DNA of 64,000 nt from Rhynchopus sp. YZ270_cl-10 (GCA_964035575.1 OZ037922.1:744001-808000); one strand, 5' to 3'; shown: positions 40,979 through 52,286, counted from the stretch's first letter. Numbers and translations are program-made. Notes: generated by a model from the letters alone, not told the origin.

Positions 40979-42109
40979 ATGAACGGATTGGACAACGAGA
41001 TGTCCGTCCTGGACGTACTGTATTTGGTGGTGGACGGGTCTGGGTTGTTCCCGCATTGCGAGGATCGACGTGACGTGGTCGCACGCTTGCAGGGGGCGCT
41101 GCTCCGCGAGCCTTTGTGCGTCAGAGATGTTGACGCACTGCGGGAGGCTGCGTTGCAAGAAAGGGAGACGGTGACGGCACTGTTCTCTCGGGTGGCTGGG
41201 AGGGAGGGGAGGGTGTTGGCGGGGAGGCTGGGTGCGTTGTGCAATAGCGATGAGAGGAGAGAGCGGTACGACGAATGGGTCGATGCGAAAATGAGAAAGT
41301 CCGCAAGACAACGCCAACGACAGGCTGCAGAACGGGCCCGAAAGGACGCAGAGAAACAATCCCGCATTGCAGAAGGCCAGGACACGTGGCACGCATTTTG
41401 CTCCGCCGCCCGCCAAGCCGACCGCAAACGCCACTCCGGTGACCCTTATCTCAACACCCCACTCCAAATAACACAACTCTCCGAACCCACCCCCACCCTG
41501 CAAACCACCATCTCCTCAGCAATCGAAGCCCTCGGCCACAGTATCGACCCAATCGAGGCAAAGAGGGTCCTGACCCAAATCGGCTACCAACTCATTGATG
41601 CAAAAATTGTAGGGCTACCGGAGCTCTCCGTGTTGGTGCTGCAGGAGGAGGGGAAGGCGTTGGCATTATTAGAGAAGGCGTGTCCAGAGCATTGTAGGGT
41701 ACTGTTAGGTGCGTTGCGAAGGATTTTGAGGGCAGAGGAGACGTCAGAACGCTATGCGGAGTGGTACGATGATAAAGAAAAGCGTTCCGCAGAGCAAGCG
41801 GCCATTCGTCGGACGGAGCGTGCCCTGCAGACGCAACGTGCCGCACGGAGTGCTGCACATAACCAAGAGGTTGCAGCAGCAGCCTTCACCAAATTCCGCA
41901 AAACGCACCCAGTAACCCCCGCCTGGTGCAGACACACCATCCACACTGCCCCACCCACCGGTGGGACGACAATAGGCAATATCACGACCGCACCTCCAGA
42001 ATCATTCCGTGAGGAGGAAAGCCGTGAAGAAGCCAAACAGCCCCGACCATTCGAAGATTTTGAGCTGATGGATGAATTAAAATTCCAGCCTTATGTACAT
42101 GTTTTGTAA
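40979..42109 (+). CDS. Unrecognised protein with an internal duplication
   Basis: 376 residues, ATG 40979, TAA 42107-42109. Two similar units of about 130 residues: the first holds VLYLVVDGSGLFPHCEDRRD, CNSDERRERYDEWVDAK and an Arg/Gln/Ala-rich helix; the second holds IEALGHSIDPIEAKRVLTQI, RAEETSERYAEWYDDKEKRS and a matching charged helix (RRTERALQTQRAARSAAHNQ). The shared core is S/D-E-x-S/R-E-R-Y-x-E-W-x-D. Both units look all-helical and end in a probable coiled coil. The acidic end reads FEDFELMDELKFQPY. No domain recognised. It lies 140 bases before ALIX on the same strand. Confidence 0.6.
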   Translation: MNGLDNEMSVLDVLYLVVDGSGLFPHCEDRRDVVARLQGALLREPLCVRDVDALREAALQERETVTALFSRVAGREGRVLAGRLGALCNSDERRERYDEWVDAKMRKSARQRQRQAAERARKDAEKQSRIAEGQDTWHAFCSAARQADRKRHSGDPYLNTPLQITQLSEPTPTLQTTISSAIEALGHSIDPIEAKRVLTQIGYQLIDAKIVGLPELSVLVLQEEGKALALLEKACPEHCRVLLGALRRILRAEETSERYAEWYDDKEKRSAEQAAIRRTERALQTQRAARSAAHNQEVAAAAFTKFRKTHPVTPAWCRHTIHTAPPTGGTTIGNITTAPPESFREEESREEAKQPRPFEDFELMDELKFQPYVHVL

Positions 42110-42252
42110 TTCCTTTGGGGGTTTTTTTCCGTTTTTCCCTAAATAACCCCATCCCCATTCCCCCGATTTTACTTAACCCCCTCCCACTCCCACTTCCACT
42201 CCCACTGTCGCTTTCAAAATCATAAAAATTTAGAAAAAAATACACAAAAAAA

Positions 42253-45200
42253 ATGGTGGTCCATTCATTGCTTTCGGTGCCGGTCAAGATGACGGTGGAG
42301 GGGTACACTGTGTCGTACACACAGAGTGCAGAGGCACATTTTGCGTCGGGATTGCTTGACGAGGAGCAGGTGGCAGTGGTGAAGGGGGTGGCGGAGACGT
42401 TAGACCGGATGCGTGCTGGGCTGCTTAAATTGGTTGGAAGCGCGGATCGGACTACCGACGCTGTCGACCGCCTGACACTTGACTACATCTCTCTTCTCCA
42501 GCACTACGCAGGACATATCCCGACAGAGTCGATCCCTGCCTACGTTTGGTTTGATGTCCTCCTTCCCCCTGGCGTTTCCCGTGCCGCCAAATCCCCTCAC
42601 GTTAAAACAGAGATTGCAGCATGCCTCTTTAACATGGCCTCTATTGCAGCTGAGGCAGGAGCAGTTCAAGCCGCCAGAGCGCAAAGTGCAGAAGATATGA
42701 AAGCAGCGATGATGCACTTCCGCAAGGCTGCAGGGATATTTCAAAGGTTAGAGGAGCATCACGCAGATGAGAGCGTTCATGATACTAAGGTAGCACATTT
42801 GGCTGCAATGAAGTTGATGATGCTTGCTGGGGCTACCCACTGTACATTCCTTATGCAAACCCAAGAAAAGCTTCGCACCGCTGTCGCAAAGGAATGCCAC
42901 TGTGTCTACATCACCCTTGCTGCAGAGTTGCGTCCGTTCAAGGAGCTCCCTCCTTCGTATCTCCAATGCGCCTATTATTATGCAGAGTTTTTCAAACAAT
43001 CCTTCTGGCTGCACAAAGGGAGGGTCCTCCAAGAGAACAGCAACGACACTGATCTGGTCATGAAAGACCTCCCTTCCGTTCTTCAGGGTCTTATTGGGAG
43101 TGAAGCGCAGCCTCTCCCAAAAGCTCCGGAAGGATCGAAAGCGAGGAATGACAATTTCACGAGAATCTCGGATGGTCTGTATGACGCCTTAAAGGCGACG
43201 AGAGAATGGCTGACAACGGAGAACAGAAAGGTTTACAGCATGCCAGTTCCTAGAGGACCGGCGGAAGCATTGAAGCACCCTGCAAAACGTCTTCTCGCTC
43301 CGGTACCCTTTACGATGGAGGGAATGCAAAGCAAGGACCCTCTCTCCGCCATCCCCGACCACAAGATAGGCGCCGCGCTTAAACAGCATGAAGCAAAGCA
43401 AAGTGAGCGGACAACACTGTCGGTTGCGCATGTGAAAACAACGCTGGCTGATATGCAGAAGCAAAGCAGTGATCTGTCGGTAGCAAGTCTGCTGAGTCTG
43501 CTCTCCCTTGAAGGTGATGGGGATGTGGAGATTGTATGTTACTCTTTTTGCAGAAGATATGAGGGGACCAAAAGGGGTTGAAGTTACTTTCTTTAGAGGG
43601 AGTATTGAAAGTTGCGTAAGCAGTGATGCTTACACGTCGTCATCAAAGGCTTTCGTAATTACGATGTCATGACGCGCGTTATGTAATTACGAGGCCACAG
43701 TGTAGGTTTACATCTTACCTAACGGATTTGAATAAAAGACTGTGTCTGTAGATTTTTTTTTTCCTCTTTTTTTTTATATCAAAGTGAGCAACTCCCTTAC
43801 GGTGCAATGCACCGAGAAGGGAGGTGCGGTTCTGTCTCGAGAAGGGGGGGGTAATTGCAATAATTAACGTTTGTTTTCATTGCAGGGTGTTTCCTAATTT
43901 TGGAAATTTTCCGGAAAATTCCGACATCCGGAAGCAAATTTTTTCCCTGGAACAAAAGTGGGTTTTCAGCCCCAAAACATGCCGCGATTGGCATTTCCGG
44001 AATCCGTCCGCGCTGTGGTGGGGTCAATTTGCCGAAATGGCCAAGTTATTGGTGTTGGTCAAAATGAGTGTAAGGAAAAGGGGACCAGGTAAATCCCACA
44101 ACCCAGATTTTCTCTCCTGATCCTGAAAACATGAAAATGCCCGAAAACACCGGCATTTGCATTTTCGGAATCCGCCCGTTCTGTGGTGGGGTCAATTTGA
44201 CGAAATGGACAAGTCCTTGGTTTTGGTCAAAACCCGCCAGTGTAAGGTAAAGGGGGGCAAGTGTTTGCCTGTAGAAACTGGTAGGAACAGGCAGCGCCGC
44301 AGGCGCACGGTACCCAACATCGGTAAAAATAAAAACTCCCGAAAACTGCTTTATTTGAATGATTGGAGCGATCCAGAACAGCGAACATACTTTTTTCGGG
44401 AAAATACCAAAAAATAAGCACTTTAAATACGTCCCTAACTTTTTCCCGCAAATTTTTTCCCTGGCCAATTTTTTCCAAATCCCCGGAAGCGGAAGCAAAT
44501 TAGGAAACACCCTGTTTCATTGCAAAAAAAAAAAAAAAATGAAATAAAATACAACACCACCACAGCCTGAGTCGCTCGCGTCTAAGATCCAGGCGGTCAT
44601 GCTGGAGAGCGAGAACCCACCACAGCACCTCCACGACCAGTGCGCAAGCATCGAACTCCAACGGAATTGGTGCCGCGACAGGATAGCTGAGATGGGACAG
44701 AGCGTATGTAGTGACACACACACACACACATCCCTCCTCCTCCTCCTCCTCCCCTCACACCACACTCCTCGATTTTGCCACTTTTTTTTGATAATTATAT
44801 GAGGTACACAATGTTCACAAGCGGGCTGTTGTATTTCAAGTCAACTTTTTTCCCCATACCGACTAACACAGTTTCTGCCAAGAACTTCGTTGTTATTTAT
44901 TTTTGGGATGTTCTTATGATGTCGGTTGATTTCAAAGTGATACGATGAATTTCAAAACCGCACCCTTTTTTTAGGGTACATTTAGTGCACCCTATTATAC
45001 CTTCTGTTTGTGTAGAATAGAGCGTATGAAATGGTTTTATGTTATTTTTCTATGCACACAGCTTACCGCCATCGAACAAAGCGACAGTGCAGGTTTTGCC
45101 CAGCACGGCAACCGCTGGCACCTTACGCACCAACCCGTCAACTCTCTGCAGGAGTTTATATCTTGCACTGCGGTATGCCACTCTCTATGTCACCCCTAAT

Positions 45201-46736
45201 GCGAATAGCTTATGTGTTAGCAACCATGTGTTTTTGTCCCTGACAACAAACTTGTGGAAGCCAGCGCAGCTGATGCTGTGCCATAACGAATAGGATAAGG
45301 TGACCTAAGCACGAGAGGGAGTTTAGGATCATCTTATAAACTTTTCTTTTGTTGGAAGCCTTATGCTTTCATGTGAGAGGCTTTGTTGTAGGCATAGATT
45401 AGATGTGTTCACCGAGGCATCATTCAATTTTTTTTTTTTTTGAGTGAAAGCGGGAGTAGCACATATCAAATGTAAACCACGAAATGGATTGTAGGACTGC
45501 ATGGTTGGGTGTCCACCCCCCAGTACAGCCGGTCATATACCAAGGTGCACTGTTCACGAAAGGGATTTGTATTTCAACTCCTTTTTTAAAAAATTCGCGG
45601 TTCTACCGCAAAGCGTGAAGCTTACTCCCTTCTATTTGCTCTCTTTAAGGATCCTGAAAAAAAGTTGTGGTTGCTATTCCGTGATAGTAGTCGAAGATCA
45701 AATAAAAAATTGTGGTAGATTTTCCCAGGGTCAAATCAAACATTCCTCTTTTCCACAGCTCGTCAAAGAATACCAAGACAGCCTCGAGCTTGCCAAGAAG
45801 CAGGACGCCGCTGTCTTGGAATGCGTCAAACAGGAGTTCACCGAGAGTCTTCTTTCACGCCCTCTGTTTGAACATGATAGACATATCAAGCAATGCAAGC
45901 GGAGTGAAGGGGCTTCTGCGGAGTTACATGCACATCTTCTTACCTTGGATGGACTTGTAAAGACATTTGACCGGCAGAAGGAGGAGGCCGACACTTTCGT
46001 CACGCAACTGGAGGAGCAGTCGGCACGCAGGATGAGCACTCTGTCCAGCGACGTCAAGGCACCTGGTGTTGACACCACCGACATCGACGAACGCCTTCAA
46101 ATGAACGCCACCGCCTTTGAGGCCGACGTCACCCTCATGAACAACCACGTCGAACAGATGGCCACAACCATGACCCAGCTTGCCGAGACTGCAGCACTCT
46201 GCAGCGGACTCATCGACGCAAGCGAGAAGGAAGCTGCCTCTGGCGAGGAGCTCTCCTCCGAGTACATCCAACGCCTCGACGTTGCCGTCGCAACGTACCG
46301 TAGGGTTGAGGTCCTCATGAAGGAGGGACAACAGTTTTATGTGAGCATGATGGACAGCACGGAAAAGCTGTGCAACAGGGTGACCGGCTTTGTGGTTGCG
46401 GTTGGGGCGCAACAGAATGAGTTGTCAAGGGTGTTGGGGTTGGAGAACAGAACGAACACACAGATTCAAGGTGATGCAACGCTAGCGCAGTCAATGCAGC
46501 AGGAGGAGAAGACACTCAACCAGCAGCGTGTGCAGGAGCAAATCAACGCAGACAAACACTACGCCCAGGCCCTCAACGACCCCCCCGCAGCACCCCCAGC
46601 AGCCCCTTCAGCGCCAGTCGTCTACAACGAAGCCTTTACCGGCGCCTCAGCACCTCCAGCCTCCCCGACAGACCTCCCAGCATCAGGTGTCCCTCCCCCA
46701 ATGCAGAACCCCTATATGGCAAGGCATGCATGGTGA
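42253..46736 (+). CDS. ALIX/Bro1 family ESCRT-associated protein, four exons
   Basis: Exons 42253-43533, 44566-44703, 45062-45172 and 45759-46736, all phase 0 with GTATG donors and CACAG acceptors, give about 835 residues (human ALIX has 868). Residues 12-370 form the BRO1 domain (YTQSAEAHFASG, LDYISLLQHYAGHIPTES, WFDVLLPPG, CLFNMASIAAEAGAVQAAR, FRKAAGIFQRL, YYYAEFFKQSFW). The rest is the long helical V domain (SARRMSTLSSDVKAPGVDTT, EYIQRLDVAVATYRRVEVLM). The end is Pro-rich with a PSAP tetrapeptide, the motif by which ALIX binds the ESCRT-I subunit TSG101. ALIX bridges ESCRT-I and ESCRT-III in endosomal sorting, membrane repair and abscission. Intron 1 contains a complete hAT-type MITE; intron 3 holds F2 and F3 repeats. 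Confidence 0.9.
43883..44514. mobile_element. hAT-type MITE in ALIX intron 1, 8-bp duplication TTTCATTG
   Basis: Starts CAGGGTGTTTCCTAATT and ends AATTAGGAAACACCCTG, with TTTCATTG on both sides (43875-43882, 44515-44522). Contains two tandem copies of CGGAATCCG ... GTGGGGTCAATTTG (43999 and 44167) and a GCA-loop hairpin at 44294-44306. A truncated relative is at 20476. The insertion leaves the host splice sites intact. Confidence 0.9.
44803..44852 (+). repeat. F3 repeat, short form, ALIX intron 2
   Basis: AGGTACACAATGTTCACAAG and TTGTATTTCAAGTC. Confidence 0.55.
44973..45050 (+). repeat. F6 repeat, ALIX intron 2
   Basis: GGGTACATTTAGTGCACCCT, ATTATACCTTCT, then GTAGAATAG. Related to 54282-54345 (minus) and 63342-63411. 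Confidence 0.6.
45299..45343 (+). repeat. F2 short repeat, ALIX intron 3
   Basis: GGTGACCTAAGCACGAGAGG, GAGTTTAGGATCATCTTATA. Confidence 0.65.
45463..45578 (+). repeat. F3 repeat, long form, ALIX intron 3
   Basis: AATGTAAACCACGAAATGGA, TTGTAGGACTGCATGGTTGG, GTCCACCCCCCAGTACAGCC, AAGGTGCACTGTTCACGAAA, TTTGTATTTCAA. Confidence 0.7.
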
Positions 46737-46762
46737 TCGGAAAGTTGTTGAAAAAAAAAATA

Positions 46763-46810
46763 TAGTGGAGTTCATCCTCGGGTGTCTACACTAATACAAC
46801 CAAGTTTTCA
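46763..46810 (+). repeat. F1 short repeat, directly after the ALIX stop codon
   Basis: TAGTGGAGTTCATCCTCGGG, TGTCTACACTA and CAACCAAGTTTTC plus A-run, 27 bases downstream of TGA. It would be in the 3' UTR. Confidence 0.7.
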
Positions 46811-46984
46811 AAAAAAGTAAAATGGTGGAGATTAGAGGGGTGTGTGTGTGTGTGTTTTAGGGTGTATTTGAAAAAGTGTTTCGACCAAAAAAAAAGGGGG
46901 ATATTCAATGATTATTTCTGCTCCGTAGTACGCAGAGAGAGGGTGTCCCTTAGTTGAAAAGTCAGATGGGGGGGGGGGATTTTT

Positions 46985-47083
46985 TTTTTCTTCAAATGGA
47001 TGGTGTGGCTGAAGGGGTGGTGATTCGCACTTTTCCCGCACTTTTTCCGCTGAAGTGTTTCCCCCATTCAGCCACACCGTTGG
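46985..47083. repeat. GTGTGGCTGAA fold-back
   Basis: GGTGTGGCTGAAGGGG and inverse ATTCAGCCACACC at the ends with GTGATTCGCACTTTTCCCGC inside. The inner part recurs inverted at 52660-52735. Confidence 0.6.
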
Positions 47084-47207
47084 ACTTTTTTTTTGTTTAC
47101 CCCCATTTCCCCTCCTTTCCCCCCTCAGGGTGGTTTAACACCATTTTCCCTTTTTATTTGTTTACAGAATGTGATGCATAGCGTGGTACGTTCATCTCGC
47201 AAACCTT

Positions 47208-47325
47208 TTTATAAAAAGGTACAACTGTCACGAGAGGGCGTTATACTTCAAAAACACATTTCTTTTCCCCCTGCGGAGTGTCAGTGCCTGCGTCCCAGAG
47301 GCGTTTGCACATATCAACTTCACTT
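47208..47325 (+). repeat. F3 (short) followed by F4
   Basis: AGGTACAACTGTCACGAGAG and TTATACTTCAAA at 47215-47258, then AGTGCCTGCGTCCCAGAGGC and TTGCACATATCAACTTC at 47282-47325. Confidence 0.55.
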
Positions 47326-47674
47326 TTTTTTTAATCGGTTTCTGCATTAGTTCACTCTTTTCCCGCAGTTTTTAAGAAAATCTCAACCTTGCCCTCCCAA
47401 AAAAAAATCAGAGTAAAAGAAAAGAGAGAAATAACGAAAACCCTTGAAAGATGAATGTAACTCTCACTTTTTTCTTTTGAGGTACAATTAGCATCTTTCT
47501 CACAGAACACAAAGATACCCCTTTTAAAAGGTGCCACCCTACGCGTGGTTGAAGATCGCATAATACGTCATAAAGACTTTGTAAAAACTCGAGCGGTCTT
47601 TTTTTTAATGTAATATTTGACCGCAAACCCTTTTTATCCTGTGAAGACTTTGTAAAAAAAAATGTTTGAATTTG

Positions 47675-47735
47675 ACAGTGGAGATTGCACAAACTGTGGC
47701 AACACAACCGAGGCAACTACACTACTTCAAAAATT
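47675..47735 (+). repeat. F1-related repeat
   Basis: AGTGGAGATTGCACAAACTG, TGGCAACACAACCGAGGCAA, CTACACTACTTC. Inverse copy at 37405; a partial copy at 53299. Confidence 0.6.
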
Positions 47736-47760
47736 TATCAAAAAAAAAAATCCCCCGTTC

Positions 47761-47852
47761 GGGACGACCTCCGTCTGTATCTTTTAAGCACAATAGCCTT
47801 CGGGCGACATTGAGTACAGATCCTGCATTAGCAGGTTATTGTCGACACAACA
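47761..47852 (+). repeat. F5 structured repeat
   Basis: GCCTTCGGGC hairpin (UUCG-type loop in RNA), then CGACATTGAGTACAGAT, CCTGCATTAGCAGG hairpin and TTGTCG. Compare 56571-56665. Confidence 0.7.
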
Positions 47853-47883
47853 AAAAGAAGAAAACATGCGCTTCGATTACGCC

Positions 47884-47922
47884 AGGTGACTAAGCACAAC
47901 GAGGCTCATGGTCATCTTACTC
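47884..47922 (+). repeat. F2 short repeat
   Basis: AGGTGACTAAGCACAACGAG and GCTCATGGTCATCTTAC. Confidence 0.6.
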
Positions 47923-48334
47923 TTGAGGTATACAATCTCTGTGTACTGCTCTATTTGGGGATGAAGGGATTTTCTTTCAAAGCACTTTTTTTTATTCAAA
48001 AAACAAAATACCTACAAAACCCCCCTAGCAAAGAAAGCACTGACGTTTCTCCCCCCCCTCCCTCCCTCCCTCCAATATGATTCATTCAATTTTAACGTGT
48101 CTGGGTGAAAATGGAAGAAAAGAAAAAAACGGATTTTTTTTGTGCGTGTGTGTTTCTTTTTTTTTAGGTCTCTCATTTTTATTATTTGAGTATTTGTTCG
48201 TACTATACAAAAAAAAAAATCACTTTCCCGAAACTTTATATCGGGATGAACTGTGTGTATGTGGGGGGTGGTTGTGGGAGACAGAGAGAGAGAGAGAGAG
48301 AGAGATTATGAATGCTGCCTGCAATGGATGATAT

Positions 48335-48700
48335 CTAAACCTATCAATGAGTATCGATTGGTGGACAAGTCTGGTGCCAGCACCCGCGGTAATTCCAGCA
48401 CCAATAGCGTATATAAATGCTGCTGCTGTTAAAAAGCTCGTAGTTGGATCCAGAGCTCAGGGTTTGTAAGGTGCCACGGTTTTTCGTGAATGGCGTAATG
48501 TCATAGCGTTGGCTGTGGGTCAAACATCTTACATCAAGACCTGTGCTCTATCAACGATGGTAATGGCACCCTGTGAGTAGGTTCCTTCATTGGTGCCGAA
48601 AGCGTCTACGCGTATACGCTCTATATTTATACGATAGCAAGCCGTGTTAACATGCATTTTCAGGGTGCCCGCGATTGGCGGACGAAAAAAGTATGCTTGT
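48335..48700 (+). rRNA. Fragment of small-subunit rRNA (530 loop and V4), not functional
   Basis: GAGTATCGATTGGTGGACAA, GTCTGGTGCCAGCACCCGCG, GTAATTCCAGCACCAATAGC and TTAAAAAGCTCGTAGTTGGA match the near-universal 18S segment with its 530 loop. The usual CAGCAGCCGCGG is CAGCACCCGCGG and CAGCTCCAATAGCG is CAGCACCAATAGCG, so invariant positions are changed. The following 250 bases are probably V4 but lack the conserved far side. It begins mid-molecule and no other rRNA is near: an rRNA pseudogene. Confidence 0.8.
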
Positions 48701-48817
48701 ATCTCTTGTTGATCGTTCTTGTTTTGAGGCAGATGCGATACACATGATCGAATTTTATGAAATATTATATAGCAAATAAAACGGGTCTTTTTAATGTCAA
48801 TACACCCGCATTTTTAA

Positions 48818-48868
48818 GCCAGTGCATGTCCTGCGTCCCAGAGGCGTTTTTTGCACTATCAACTTCAC
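48818..48868 (+). repeat. F4 short repeat
   Basis: AGTGCATGTCCTGCGTCCCA, GAGGCG, TTGCACTATCAACTTCAC. Confidence 0.6.
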
Positions 48869-49066
48869 TGTGTTATCTCTGTTGTGTTCCACCACGTCCC
48901 TCCTCTCTCCCAATCTTTTTTTTTCTATCCCCTAGCTGCGTCCGTACAATTATCGAATGGAAAAAAAAACTGATTTATTTTTACATGACCAGTAGACATC
49001 ACCTCCTTCACCTCCTTCACTTCTGCTGTCCATATTTTTTTAGGGTTTACAAAACAAAACAATACA

Positions 49067-51602
49067 ATGAGAAGGTTTGCTGCGTTGTGTGCGATGGCAG
49101 GTTTTGCCTGTGGTGCTGATGTGGTTGTCCAGACACAGACCACGCCGTGCAAGACTGGGGACGCGTCGTGCAGCATGCTGTCCCCGATGGTGACGTACGC
49201 AGCCAACGAGAAGTACATCGTGTCGTGGAACAGCGAGGCCCTCACAGGGATGACTCAATACCCTAATGACAAGTTTGCGTACTTCCAGGCGTATTCGGGC
49301 AGCTTCAGTGCGCTGGGGTCTTCGACCCTGCAGGTGGGTGAAAATGTCGTGACGACGGCATCTACTTTCGGGATTGGCGCCTTCATCCAGAAGGCCACCG
49401 GGACGAACAAGCAGCAGATCCCTATCTTCGTGACCTTCGACAGCGATGCTAAGTTGGTCACAAAGTTGACTGATGCATATGAAATGGATGTTGCCGCAGT
49501 CACATCGTCGCTCTCCTTGTCTGTGACGCTCACGGATGCCAGCAACTACGCCTTTATAACAAACACCTCCGACTCAGCGTACCTTGGTGTTGTGAGTGGG
49601 ATCTCGAATATCAGAGTCGCCCCCAGCGCCATGGAGGGTGCTGCCACCACCATCGTGGACACTGCTGTGGTCAGCCGTGTGGATGCGGTTGCAGGCGCCA
49701 TCACGGCGTGCTACATGGCGCCCGCCATCCGGTGCAGCACCTACCCCGAGCTTGGGACGACTCCTGACAGCCCCTCGAACTTTCTTTTGACAAACCGTGT
49801 GGGGTACCCGACAGGGCTTGATATGATTGCTGTCAACGTTGATTGGTATTTTGTTGTGTACCCAGGACTGAGAGATGGGTCTGCAGACACGGCGTCGATC
49901 TTTGGATTGGTGTATGGGTTTGATGTGCGCACGGACAACACACCGAAGGTTGCGGAGTTCCAGATCAGCTCCTCTACGAGCACGAATGCGCACCGCTCGC
50001 GGGTCACAAAGCTGGGCAACGGGAAGTTCATTGTTTCCTGGCAGGCAGAGGGGCTTGACAGCGGCAGCACCTCTGGAGTGTACGCGCGTGTCTACACCAT
50101 CACCGTGGCGGGCGACGCTGTCACCGCCACCCCTGATGGCGATGAGTTCCTCCTCTCCGAGGCGACTGCAGGCAACCAACGCAAGCCCAGCGTTGCGAAA
50201 GCAACCTCCGCAGGAGACGACTTCGTCGCAGTGTGGGAAGAGTCCGACGGCGGCGACACTGTCATCAAGGGACAGTACTTTGCCTCAGCCCCCGGCAGCT
50301 CTACACCCCCCACCGACCCGCCAGCAACCAACCCCCCCGCAACAAACCCTCCGGCAACGAATCCTCCCGCAACCAACCCCCCCGCGACAGACCCGCCAGC
50401 AACGCCTGTACCGGAAACAGCTGTACCCCCGACACCGTCTCCCCCGGGGACAACGATTGCGCCTGAGACTGACGTACCGCCCACAGCTACTCCCACCGAC
50501 GCGCCACCGACAGACGTTCCCGCAACGCCGGCACCGCCAACACTGCAGCCAACATGGCCACCAGGTGTCCCGAAGACAGACGCGCCTGCCACAGACGCAC
50601 CCGCTACAGAGTCACCCTCGGACGACAGCGACAACACAGTGATCATCGTGGTGGTCGTCTGCTCCGTGGCGGCAGTGCTCCTCATCGGGGCGGCCGTCTA
50701 CTTCTTTAAGTTCCGCGGGCAGACCGCAGAAAGGCCAGGTGGTGATGACGAGGTATGACTATTTAACCTATAGTTTTTGATGTTGCATTTAAAGATAAGG
50801 TTGCTTTTGATGTTGTTTTAATAATTATGCGTTTGTTATGCCCCTATAAAAGACATAAAAGAAAAGAAGGAAGGGGAAGTGAATCGACTAACTAGATGGA
50901 CAGACTGCCCCTTTTCGTTTTGTGTTCTTTCCACGTTTCTTTTGTTTTTTTTTCGTGACTAAATAGTCATGCGGCTCCGCTTAACTTTTTGTCCTCTTCT
51001 TTTATTGCAAAATCATACCAAAAAAGTGTAACCAAAACGTAACAAAACATAACCTTCTTCAAAACGAGCAAATCAAGGCAAAAACAAAAAAAAAGCAAAA
51101 ACAATCTGGGTAGTGAAGACTGTCAGGCAAAACAAGATTATCAAAAGAAAGGGGGAAAACAAAAAAGGTTATTTCTTGATATTCTGGAGAGTGGAAAGAC
51201 TGCCTGAATACTATTTTGGTAGACTACCTCAAAAGCTTCCACTTCTCTGAGGGAATGAGTTCAGTGTCTGCGTCCACGTAGCGCGCGGTGATGCGTTGCA
51301 AAAAAGAATCAGATTCTCGTTGCAAAACAACAAAATATATTCTCCAGAAAAAAAGACTGTGTCCTCTCCTTGCTCTCTTCAAAAAACGGAACAAAAAAAG
51401 TTTATAAGCATTTGGTGATGTGGAGCGCATCCTCGGGTGTCTGCACTAATACAACCAAGTTTTTCAAAAAAAAAAGTGTGATTCACTGTCTTGTCACCCT
51501 TTCTTATACCTTACTGTTCTTAAACAGGGCGAATCTTCAGACGATGACTCGGTGAAGGCTTTGCCTCCTGCTCAAGAGCTTCAGGTTAGGATCGAAGGGT
51601 GA
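49067..51602 (+). CDS. Type I membrane protein with Pro/Thr stalk
   Basis: Exons 49067-50752 and 51528-51602 (GTATGA ... AACAG), about 586 residues. A signal peptide (MRRFAALCAMAGFACGADV) starts the chain. Residues 30-410 are a beta-rich extracellular region; near its end KFIVSWQAEGLDSGSTSGVY and KPSVAKATSAGDDFVAVWEE resemble the FVVVWQS-type strands known from large secreted bacterial adhesin and calcium-binding repeats. A stalk of PPATNPPATNPPATDPP type repeats follows (about 413-520), then one membrane helix (IIVVVVCSVAAVLLIGAAVY) and a short acidic cytoplasmic tail. Exon 2 adds GESSDDDSVKALPPAQELQ. Likely a cell-surface receptor or adhesin. A CAG/GTTAGG in exon 2 leaves open a further exon. 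Confidence 0.7.
51420..51465 (+). repeat. F1 short repeat in the membrane-protein intron
   Basis: TGTGGAGCGCATCCTCGGGT, GTCTGCACTA, CAACCAAGTTTTTC. Confidence 0.7.
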
Positions 51603-51697
51603 TGACGCAATGGATACACAAAAAAAAACAAAAAAAAAAAAAAATGAGGGACGTGTGTTCAGGGGAAAATAAATCTAAACATTTTGTTTTCAATGTT

Positions 51698-52107
51698 TGA
51701 GGTGATCCAGCGCACACTTTTCCACACTTTTTCACACCGTGAAAACATGTGAAAATAAGTGAAAACGTGTGAAACCAAGGTGAAAATGTGTGAAATCAAG
51801 TGAAAACATGTGAAACCATGTGAAAATGTGTGAAACCAAGTGAAAATATGTGAAACCATGTGAAACCAAGTGAAACCAAGTGAAAATGTGTGAAACCATG
51901 TGAAAACACCAAGTTTTTTTTCTGGAGGAATCCACTCAGAGTGCGTGAAGCAGTTTTTTTTTCACTTTCGTACACACTTTTTCACACCGTGAAACCATGT
52001 GAAAATGTGTGAAACCAAGTGAAAATGTGTGAAACCATGTGAAAATGTGTGAAAATGTGTGAAACCAAGTGAAAATGTGTGAAAAAGCGTGAGACTGGAT
52101 CACCTCA
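51698..52107. mobile_element. GTGAAA-decamer element, copy 1, 5-bp duplication ATGTT
   Basis: Ends TGAGGTGATCCAG and CTGGATCACCTCA; ATGTT on both sides (51693-51697, 52108-52112). Two blocks of GTGAAANNNN units with a strict 10-bp step (about 17 in the first, 12 in the second) surround a unique middle (GGAGGAATCCACTCAGAGTG). No coding sequence; open frames on the minus strand simply follow the 30-bp super-period. Confidence 0.85.
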
Positions 52108-52125
52108 ATGTTATTTTTTTTTGTG

Positions 52126-52174
52126 CCTCTGCGTCCGCCGATGAACGGTGAGGCGTTTTGCACTTTCAACTTCC
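52126..52174 (+). repeat. F4 short repeat
   Basis: GTGCCTCTGCGTCCGCCGAT, GAACGGTGAGGCG, GCACTTTCAACTTC: closest relative of the 17433 insertion. Confidence 0.7.
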
Positions 52175-52286
52175 TCTTTTTTTTTAATTAACGCGAAGGG
52201 CATACTATTAACTGAAACTGAAAAAAGGGGGGAGAAGGGATATGATAGGGGAGAAAATAACTGTGTGATCAGAAAGAAAGATAGTA

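Noticed and set aside
51659-52169. Minus-strand frames rich in FHMVSHIFTW
   Set aside because: They follow the 30-bp super-period of the GTGAAA decamers and appear in both copies because the array is repeated, not because a protein is kept.
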